IMG/VR virus record: IMGVR_UViG_3300050014_000668
Span: 1 to 33,448 of that record
Length of the DNA stretch: 33,448 bases
Source of the DNA: a virus
Reading direction: 5' to 3' (one strand)
Below the pieces are notes generated by a model. That model did not search any database. It saw only the letters and a program-made list of their open reading frames with translations, and was not told where the DNA came from. The position numbers and the translations under genes are program-made. Positions within the stretch are counted from its first letter, which is position 1; every line of letters begins with the position of its first letter. This document shows, piece after piece, positions 27,500 through 33,448 of this stretch.

Positions 27500-29553
27500 G
27501 ACCGGCTCCCCCAGATATCCACCCGAACTGGCTGCACGTCCAGTATATCGGATTCCCGGGGGGTCCAGGCTTCGCAGCCAGGCATGGATGTCTCAATCCG
27601 GAAGCCGGCCGCAGCGCAGATGGCTGGGCCGTCGGCGCCGGCCGGGCAGTGCTGACAGTTCCCGCACTTGGGAGACTCGTCACTGCGGACCTGCTGCCGG
27701 AGCACCTGGAGGTTCTGGAACACCGGATGAGCGAACTCGGGTGCCACATTCTCGGGCGAGCTGGCGCGCTGCAGGGGGGCCGGAGGTGGGGGCGGCACGA
27801 CCTTGACGTAGGCGGCAGCCGCCAGGGTGGAGGGAAGGGGCAGGCCGGCAGAATCGACGTTCTGAAGGAGGCCCTGCCCGCCCCAGGCAGCGGCGCCGAG
27901 GGTGCAGGTGTAGACCCCAATCGCACGCTCCATGACCCGGTCATCGTGCCGGCCGGACTGCGCCTCGAAGCGGCCCAACGGGTTGGACACAAAGAACGAG
28001 CACTCCTTCCAGAAGTTGGGGTCAGGGTCCGGCATGGCCTCGCGCTTGACCACCTCACGGAGGCAATCCACCACGAGGGGGCGCGTCTGGACGTTGGTAG
28101 GGAAGCCGAGCTTGTGGAAGACGGCGCCGGACGCATCGTATTCCTGGTGGCGATAGAGGTTGGGATACTGGGCCTGCTCTAGGCAGTAGAGGACGGTTCC
28201 CCCGTGATTATTGCGCTCCACCACAATCAGGGCCTCGTTGTAGTCGCTGCCCAGGTGAGCGATGCGGCCGGCGAACTCAGCTTCCCCCATGCGCCCGTGC
28301 AAGACGGCCATGCAGCGGAGGGTGGCGGCGTCCCGAACGGAGGCGGAGGAATAGTCCAGGCCTCCGACCTCATTCCGGCTGTCGCCTTCGCCGCGGTCAA
28401 TACCTTCTGCCGGGTCGGCGCTCAGCACATAGACGGCACCCTGTTCGGGCGGGAAGAAGATGGTGGTGAATTCGTCAGGGTGGTCCCAGCGGTCTGCGGA
28501 CTTGCGGGCTTTCTCCCAGTTGGAAACGACGATCTCCATGTTGAAGGCGGGACGGCCGGTGCTGATGAATGCCTCGAGGACAGAAGAGGGGAACTCCTGG
28601 TGGAAGTCCACCAGATCCATGCCGCTCAGTTTCCAGCGGCGCCAAGCAAGCTGGGGAAGCGTCACCCCCCGTTCGATCAGGACACGCTCCTCCTTGTCGA
28701 GGGTCCGGGTCATGGCTTCGGCTTGGCCGGCGTCGATCTCCTGCCGGTATTCAGGGAAAGCGAACCAGGGGTAGAATACAAGCCGATACATCGACTTGCC
28801 TTCCAGAGCCGCGTCCACCAAGTCCTTGTAGTGGTTGAAGCCGCGGGCGGTCGATTCCAGGAACACATTGCCGGCATCACCGACGGCTTGGACCACAGAC
28901 CGGTTAACCATAGCCCACTGTTCATAAAAGGCTGCTTCCGAAAGATGCAGGTTGTGGGGCGTAACCCCGCGTTTGTCCTTACCTCCGGCTGTTCCGACAT
29001 TAAAGGCTGATGGCGGACGGGCCACCAAGTCCAAGGACCCGTTGTCGTCGTAGAAATTGATCTCCATTTCCGAGGAGGACATGCGCCTGGTGGGGCAGCG
29101 CTGCCGGACATCGTCAGGAAGCGTCTCATAAAAGATGCGGTAGATGTCAAACAGTTCAGAGACCACATCTTCGGTGTGAGCCATGACCACAGTGTTGGTT
29201 CCGGGGTTCAGGAGCCCGTCCAGGAAATAGAGCGATCCAATGTATGTGGAGAACCCCAAGCGCCGGGGCTTAAGGATCAGATCACGGATGCCTCGGAAAA
29301 GGTCAATCTCGGGCCTGCGCCGGTAGAGCTTGCGAAGGCTGGCCAAGTGGTCCATCTGGATTGGGTTGTAGACGAATGGGGCCAAGCCGCCACCCGCCTC
29401 CTTGAGCCCGATCTTGAGCCAGGCCGCAGCGAAATAGTCAGCCAGGGATGCGATGGCGCGCTGGGCGGCCGCAGGGTCGGCCGGGAGCCTGGCCAGCTTC
29501 CGGCGTTGGGCGTCCTCGAGCGTCAGGAGGATAGGGGACTTATCTGTTGCCAT
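27496..29553 (-). CDS. Terminase large subunit with C-terminal cysteine cluster
   Basis: ATG at 29553 gives 685 aa. Residues 93-103 ILKPRRLGFST fit a Walker A of terminase type. Residues 201-210 NLHLSEAAFY fit Walker B with E206. Acidic nuclease residues are D380 (LSADPAEGID), E446 (VVERNNHGG) and D537 (GRHDDRVMER). It cuts and pumps DNA into the head. Past about residue 600 there is an extra tail: cysteines 630, 633, 636, 646 and 660, like a small metal cluster not usual in terminases. Confidence 0.9.
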   Translation of the reverse strand: MATDKSPILLTLEDAQRRKLARLPADPAAAQRAIASLADYFAAAWLKIGLKEAGGGLAPFVYNPIQMDHLASLRKLYRRRPEIDLFRGIRDLILKPRRLGFSTYIGSLYFLDGLLNPGTNTVVMAHTEDVVSELFDIYRIFYETLPDDVRQRCPTRRMSSSEMEINFYDDNGSLDLVARPPSAFNVGTAGGKDKRGVTPHNLHLSEAAFYEQWAMVNRSVVQAVGDAGNVFLESTARGFNHYKDLVDAALEGKSMYRLVFYPWFAFPEYRQEIDAGQAEAMTRTLDKEERVLIERGVTLPQLAWRRWKLSGMDLVDFHQEFPSSVLEAFISTGRPAFNMEIVVSNWEKARKSADRWDHPDEFTTIFFPPEQGAVYVLSADPAEGIDRGEGDSRNEVGGLDYSSASVRDAATLRCMAVLHGRMGEAEFAGRIAHLGSDYNEALIVVERNNHGGTVLYCLEQAQYPNLYRHQEYDASGAVFHKLGFPTNVQTRPLVVDCLREVVKREAMPDPDPNFWKECSFFVSNPLGRFEAQSGRHDDRVMERAIGVYTCTLGAAAWGGQGLLQNVDSAGLPLPSTLAAAAYVKVVPPPPPAPLQRASSPENVAPEFAHPVFQNLQVLRQQVRSDESPKCGNCQHCPAGADGPAICAAAGFRIETSMPGCEAWTPRESDILDVQPVRVDIWGSRS

Positions 29554-30313
29554 GGGGCACCGCTGAGAGGTGTGCAGGGAGAGGGCTTTCTTCCTCGAGC
29601 GAGGCGATCAGCCCGTCCGACACCGCGGCGATGGATTCCCGAGCCGCCAGGATCTGCCCGAAGATCGATCCGGAGAGGTTGGCACCGATGAAGGGTTGGG
29701 CGTGCTCGGGTGGAGGTGCTTCGGCACCGGCCTGGGTCGGCTGCACGAAGGCGGTGTTCAACTGGATGGCAATGGCCGGTGCTTCCTTGATGCCCATCGC
29801 CGTGTTGAGGTTCTGCAGCCCTTTCCCAACCATCTCCATCACATTGGCGCCGGCCTGGGCCTTCTTGGAGTCGCCGCTCTTGAGGGCTGATGGGGCCTCA
29901 GTGAAGGCCTGGCCGATCAGCTCGACTGCCGCGGCACGCAGAGGGATGTATCGGGAGGCCGCCTGCCGAAGCATGGCTTGGTGGACCATGCCTTCGATCT
30001 GGATCCTGGCCTCGGCCTTCTTGCGGGTCCATTCGTGCTCGAGTGCCCACGAGCCAAGGGAGCCCAGGGGGACATTGAAACGGGTGGCGAGGGTGGCGAG
30101 GGTGGGATATACCGGCATACTGGTTTCTGGTGAATCCGGTTCCTTCTCACCGTATATATAAGCCTGTTCAATCGGTTCCCAGTTATATTTCGCCGCGCGT
30201 GGATGTTTTTGACGTTTCCGAATGGGCTTTATAGTGGGCTTGGATTTGGCAGGACCCCGGCGTGGTTTCAGAGAGGGGTTGGAAGGGTCAGAGGGGGCAG
30301 CGGACTTTCCCAT
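29540..30313 (-). CDS. Probable terminase small subunit
   Basis: ATG at 30313 follows AGGAGG. The 257-aa product has a basic N-terminus (PRRGPAKSKPTIKPIRKRQK), then YPTLATLATRFNVPLGSLGS and WALEHEWTRKKAEARIQIEG, an HTH-like part of small-terminase type, and a helical C-terminal region. It overlaps the large subunit by 14 nt. It would bind packaging sites. Assignment rests on HTH plus position. Confidence 0.65.
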   Translation of the reverse strand: MGKSAAPSDPSNPSLKPRRGPAKSKPTIKPIRKRQKHPRAAKYNWEPIEQAYIYGEKEPDSPETSMPVYPTLATLATRFNVPLGSLGSWALEHEWTRKKAEARIQIEGMVHQAMLRQAASRYIPLRAAAVELIGQAFTEAPSALKSGDSKKAQAGANVMEMVGKGLQNLNTAMGIKEAPAIAIQLNTAFVQPTQAGAEAPPPEHAQPFIGANLSGSIFGQILAARESIAAVSDGLIASLEEESPLPAHLSAVPHGNR

Positions 30314-31687
30314 TTATGCCTCCTGTGGGGGACGAGCCAGAATGGCCTCGCGGCCGGTAGCATCTGTCCAGCGCTTGACGATCACATCCACGAAGCGAGG
30401 ATCCAGCTCAATGGTGTAGCAGGAGCGGCCCAGAACCTCGCAAGCCATGAGGGTTGAACCACTTCCGGCGAAAAGGTCCAAGACTGTGCCGCGCGGCTTG
30501 GTGGAATTGCGGATGGCACGTCCGAGAAGCTCTACCGGCTTCTGGGTGGGATGGACGTATCCAGTCTCGCGGGAGCAGGTCCAGAGGGTGGTCTGGGAGC
30601 GGTCGCCGTCCCATTCGACTGTCGAGCCAGACTTGAAGGCATAGAAGGCAGCCTCATGGGCAGGGACAAAGACCAAAGGGATGGCATCAGGCGTGTCGTG
30701 GGCGGCAAAAAGGATGGGCTCGTGCTTCCAGTGATATTGGGACCAGCCGAAAGAGGCCTGGGTCTTCGCCCAGATAATCTGGGAACGGACTTCGAGGTGG
30801 GCCTCGTTGAGGGCGTTCTCGAACTCCCTGTGGTAGCGGGAGGGGTAGAACACGTAGCACCCAGCGGATTTCGCTGTGGCGTCGGCGCAGCGGAATGCTT
30901 TGGCAAGGAAGGCCTGGAGGGCGACAGGGTCCAGGGTGTCGTTCTTGATCGAGCCCTTGCCCTGGTCGTTGAGCCCACCCTTGGCTGTGGAGGTGGACTT
31001 GTAGGCCACGCCATAGGGGGGATCGGTGAGCAGCATGTCGGCCCGAGTGCCATCCATAAGCCGGGCAACGTCGGCCGGCGAAGTGGAGTCCCCACAAAGG
31101 AGGCGGTGGTGGCCGAGGATGTAGAGATCCCCCAGCCGGGAGGTGGGCATGGGTGGAAGAGGAGGGGCGTCATCCGGGTCCTTCCCTGGCAAGAGGCCTG
31201 AGCCCGGCTCCTCCGGCTTGAACAGGTCGGCGAGAGCGTCGGGGGAGAAGCCAATGCAGCCGAAGTCGAAATCGTCGGCGTTCAGGAAGGTGAGGCTCGA
31301 GCGCAGCAGCTCGGTGTTCCAGACGGACAGATCGCTCAACCGGTTGTCGGCGATGGCATAGGACCGGGCCTGGGCGTCGGTGAGTCGGCAGAACACGACG
31401 GGCACATTGGGGTCGGCGCCCGCGGCGATCTCAAGGAGGGCCAGGCGCGTGCCATGGCCGGCGACGATTCGGTTGCTCCCGTCCTGCACCATGATGGGGC
31501 GGATCAGGCCGTGGGCCCGGATGGACTTGACCAGCATCGCAATCTGGGCCGGGTCATGGTCCCGGGGATTCTCGTCCCAGGGGACCAGATCTGACAGGCG
31601 TAGGGTGCCGGGGTGGCCGGCGGACATGAGCGCCTCAAGATCCTGGGAAGTGGCAGGGGCTGGATTCAACTTCTTTGTGCGAGCCAT
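30314..31687 (-). CDS. ParB-domain and DNA methyltransferase fusion
   Basis: ATG at 31687 (MARTKKLNP) gives 457 aa; an earlier ATG 31744 overlaps the NinB-like gene more. Residues about 31-115 are a ParB/Srx-like domain (LSDLVPWDENPRDHD, HGLIRPIMVQDG, RIVAGHGTRLALLE). Residues 195-457 are a beta-class amino-methyltransferase: TDPPYGVAY at 221-229 precedes FAGSGSTLMA at 406-415. Adenine N6 or cytosine N4 is the expected target. This fusion is common in phages next to terminase. Confidence 0.85.
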   Translation of the reverse strand: MARTKKLNPAPATSQDLEALMSAGHPGTLRLSDLVPWDENPRDHDPAQIAMLVKSIRAHGLIRPIMVQDGSNRIVAGHGTRLALLEIAAGADPNVPVVFCRLTDAQARSYAIADNRLSDLSVWNTELLRSSLTFLNADDFDFGCIGFSPDALADLFKPEEPGSGLLPGKDPDDAPPLPPMPTSRLGDLYILGHHRLLCGDSTSPADVARLMDGTRADMLLTDPPYGVAYKSTSTAKGGLNDQGKGSIKNDTLDPVALQAFLAKAFRCADATAKSAGCYVFYPSRYHREFENALNEAHLEVRSQIIWAKTQASFGWSQYHWKHEPILFAAHDTPDAIPLVFVPAHEAAFYAFKSGSTVEWDGDRSQTTLWTCSRETGYVHPTQKPVELLGRAIRNSTKPRGTVLDLFAGSGSTLMACEVLGRSCYTIELDPRFVDVIVKRWTDATGREAILARPPQEA

Positions 31688-32133
31688 GCGGGCGGTTCCG
31701 ATCTGTCCGGGAACTGGACGAAATAGGGGGCGTGAGAAAAGCATACCTCTATATCTTGCACGAACTTAGTGAATTCTTTCCGTTTCATGTCGTTCGTCCT
31801 TTTGGGAACCGAACCGAAGACTCGATCGACCCTGGGAGCAAACATTTCGAGCAGCTCTTCATGCCAGACCTTGGCGGCGAACTGGCGGGGCGGAAGTGGC
31901 GCCTCGTCGCTGTCGGGCGTGATCCAGACCTGCTCAGCGATCGGCCGGAGGATGTATCCGCGGTAGTAGCGGATGTGCTCCTCGGATGGGCTGGAATCCT
32001 CAATGGAGATTTCCACCCGGAGGGGATCGTCCTTGTCAGCGAAGCCCTGCCAGAAGTGATCCAGCAGGGCCTTGGCTTGATCGACATCCTGCTGGCGGCG
32101 CAGGACCAGGGCGCGGAAGAAGTGCTCAGACAT
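31666..32133 (-). CDS. NinB-like protein
   Basis: ATG at 32133 (MSEHFFRAL) gives 155 aa; MPM-start at 32139 is possible. The pattern QDVDQAKALLDHFWQGFADK, then YILRPIAEQVW, FAAKVWHEELLEMFAPR and KRKEFTKFVQDIEV resembles NinB/Orf-type recombination proteins, where a W-H-E/D helix precedes an EF-x-x-F/Y helix. It could bind single-stranded DNA. The match is by eye and moderate. Confidence 0.45.
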   Translation of the reverse strand: MSEHFFRALVLRRQQDVDQAKALLDHFWQGFADKDDPLRVEISIEDSSPSEEHIRYYRGYILRPIAEQVWITPDSDEAPLPPRQFAAKVWHEELLEMFAPRVDRVFGSVPKRTNDMKRKEFTKFVQDIEVCFSHAPYFVQFPDRSEPPAWLAQRS

Positions 32134-32311
32134 GGGCATGGGGATCGTCAGTATCGGAGGGGCCCGTCGGTTGGTGAAACCGTTCACCACCTAGCTGATC
32201 CAGGATGTGCGGGGGCGCCTCTTGCACCACCCGCGCCGGCGCGCACCAGGGGCACTGATCGATGGGGAGCTTGTGGGGGCAGAGGGGATCCTGGGGGACC
32301 GGACGTCTCAT
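32126..32311 (-). CDS. Small protein with cysteine pair
   Basis: ATG at 32311 gives 61 aa with CPHKLPIDQCPWCAPARVV and a polar C-terminus. The C...C-x2-C group with histidines could bind metal. The SD is weak. It overlaps its neighbours by a few nt. Confidence 0.5.
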   Translation of the reverse strand: MRRPVPQDPLCPHKLPIDQCPWCAPARVVQEAPPHILDQLGGERFHQPTGPSDTDDPHAHV

Positions 32312-32616
32312 GGGATGCTCACCAATTCGACAGGCCCGGAAACAAGGAAGGACCCGAGATTGAAGAGGACGATACGCTCGGCGACACCGTCATGTTCTTT
32401 GGTGACGATGCCATCCTTTACCTTGATGCTGAAAGGTTTCCCGGAAGCCATGAAGTTGTCCAGGCCATCCTGATCAACCTTCTCGCCGTCGATCAGAAGG
32501 TCGAAATAAGGGTTTTCCTTTAAAATCCCAAGGGCGATCAGGGAGTCGAAAGCCTCACGCTCAAGAGGATCCAGGGAGGCCGGATCGATGGGGGAAGGAA
32601 GGACCAGGCGGGTCAT
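32308..32616 (-). CDS. Small hypothetical protein
   Basis: ATG at 32616 follows AAAGG with 7-nt spacing. The 102-aa product has LDPLEREAFDSLIALGILKE, a helix, then a beta part (KPFSIKVKDGIVTKEHD; ERIVLFNLGSFLVSGPVE). No family is recognised. Confidence 0.55.
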   Translation of the reverse strand: MTRLVLPSPIDPASLDPLEREAFDSLIALGILKENPYFDLLIDGEKVDQDGLDNFMASGKPFSIKVKDGIVTKEHDGVAERIVLFNLGSFLVSGPVELVSIP

Positions 32617-32627
32617 AATGGAGCCTT

Positions 32628-32981
32628 TCAAATTTCCAGGCGGTTGATGGCGTTCAGGAGGGTTTCCGCAATGCCTTCGACGCGCTGAGTGAGGGAGCGG
32701 ATCTCACCAGCAAGGGGGACAAGATCGTCAGAGGTGCCCTTGACTAGGCCGGGGATGAGTTCATTTCGACTGACGGGGTCCAACCGGTTCAGCATGTGGT
32801 CGCGGGTCCCCTCAAGAGAGGTGATAGCGTGCTCGAGCTGTTTCAAGCAGGTGGGCACCTGCATCTCAGGGGCAGCAGCAGCCAAAGCAGAGGTAGGGAA
32901 TTGGTTCATGACTTTCTCCTTTTGGGGAAGTGAAACATTGAATTGACGTAAGGCTCGATAAACAGCATCGGCTTCGATCAT
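32628..32981 (-). CDS. Small helical protein
   Basis: ATG at 32981 follows AAGGAAGG and overlaps the previous stop; ATG 32909 also has a strong SD (AGGAGAAAG) and gives 93 aa. The 117-aa product is helical (CLKQLEHAITSLEGTRDHML; EIRSLTQRVEGIAETLLNAI). Two good starts could give two products. Function unknown. Confidence 0.55.
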   Translation of the reverse strand: MIEADAVYRALRQFNVSLPQKEKVMNQFPTSALAAAAPEMQVPTCLKQLEHAITSLEGTRDHMLNRLDPVSRNELIPGLVKGTSDDLVPLAGEIRSLTQRVEGIAETLLNAINRLEI

Positions 32982-33190
32982 TGGACCTTCCTTTGGACAA
33001 GGCGCACGTCTGCGCCATCAATGCAGGGGACTCCTGCACCATCGTGAGCAACCAGGAACCCCGCCAATGCGCCGGGATACGGGGTGACTTCCATCACATG
33101 GACCGGGACCTTCGGGTTGTGCCTCGTCACGATCAGCGTCCCGATCGGCAGATTGGTCATCGGGGGGAAGGGGTTGGGCGGGGTGGCCAT
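32978..33190 (-). CDS. Small KOW-like protein
   Basis: ATG at 33190 follows AAGGAA. The 70-aa product has LPIGTLIVTRHNPKVPVHVM and ALAGFLVAHDGAGVPCIDGA, DVRLVQRKVQ: a short beta barrel type. No family is recognised. Confidence 0.5.
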   Translation of the reverse strand: MATPPNPFPPMTNLPIGTLIVTRHNPKVPVHVMEVTPYPGALAGFLVAHDGAGVPCIDGADVRLVQRKVQ

Positions 33191-33448
33191 GATCTGGTTC
33201 CTTGTTCATTGGGTACACCTGGGAGGTTGGAGATGAAGTTGAGATTCCGGCGGGGGACGGGAATCTGGTAGGCGCGCATGCGGAATGCGCTGTAGCCAAG
33301 GGGCACCAGACCGTCCTCCAGAGCCTTCGCCTTGTAGAGCAGATAGATCTCCTGGATGTCCGCGGCCGTCGCGCGCCGGTCCTTCCTGATGGCGTGGAAG
33401 CGGTTGATGACGATCTGATCAGCCACCCGCCAGGTGCGGAGCCGGCCG
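33157..33448 (-). CDS. Hypothetical protein, 5' end may lie outside the window
   Basis: The frame is open to the right edge of the window; GTG at 33426 is the only start inside. The visible part has NRFHAIRKDRRATAADIQEI, YLLYKAKALEDGLVPLGYSA and a proline-rich end. An HTH-like helical protein is possible. It overlaps the next gene by 34 nt. Confidence 0.45.
   Translation of the reverse strand, partial: GRLRTWRVADQIVINRFHAIRKDRRATAADIQEIYLLYKAKALEDGLVPLGYSAFRMRAYQIPVPRRNLNFISNLPGVPNEQGTRSWPPRPTPSPR

Overview
The window is part of a GC-rich (about 60% by eye) genome of a tailed double-stranded DNA bacteriophage or prophage. The diagnostic genes are a large terminase, a small-terminase candidate, a portal, a MuF-like head morphogenesis protein, a primase C-terminus, two DNA methyltransferases, two DEDD exonucleases and a P1 Ref-like HNH nuclease. 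They sit among dozens of very small, tightly packed genes with good Shine-Dalgarno (SD) sites. A heptosyltransferase-like gene and the Ref homologue hint at a Gram-negative host, but the host cannot be named from the sequence. No tRNA, rRNA, integrase, insertion sequence or CRISPR array was seen.

Layout. Positions 1-20591 are read rightwards. At 1-1817 lies a replication and recombination end: a DnaG-like primase C-terminus, a stand-alone TSCPD domain of ribonucleotide reductase, a winged-helix protein and a Ref-like nuclease. At 1814-2750 are a small membrane protein, a YdaS/Cro-like HTH protein and a hypothetical gene. At 3002-7453 is a block of short genes (zinc-knuckle proteins, a D12 adenine methylase with a 42-bp internal repeat, an Rv2179c-like exonuclease) in which every gene junction carries the same short motif just after the stop codon. 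At 7501-16499 are many small ORFs, a DUF5131 (Gp37/Gp68) protein, coiled-coil proteins and an ExoX-like exonuclease. At 16511-16837 is a strictly periodic GGNNN array without a credible gene. At 16919-20591 are a conserved phage protein, a cysteine-cluster protein and a 638-aa coiled-coil protein.

Positions 33448-20690 are read leftwards: small genes, a NinB-like protein, a ParB-methyltransferase fusion, small and large terminase, portal, a DUF6527-like protein, a zinc-finger protein, MuF, then small membrane proteins, a GT9 glycosyltransferase and a membrane-anchored protein. The two arms converge at about 20.6 kb on a pair of hairpins. Major capsid, scaffold and tail genes are absent and must lie outside the window.

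Regulation. Six rightward sites and one leftward site share a GWCCC-N5-GGGAC inverted repeat. In most of them it covers the -10 of a promoter of form TTGACN-N16-CAYAAT that lies 18-47 nt upstream of a start codon. This looks like one regulon switched by a single DNA-binding protein. The HTH protein at 1981, directly behind one such site, is the first candidate, but that link is inference.
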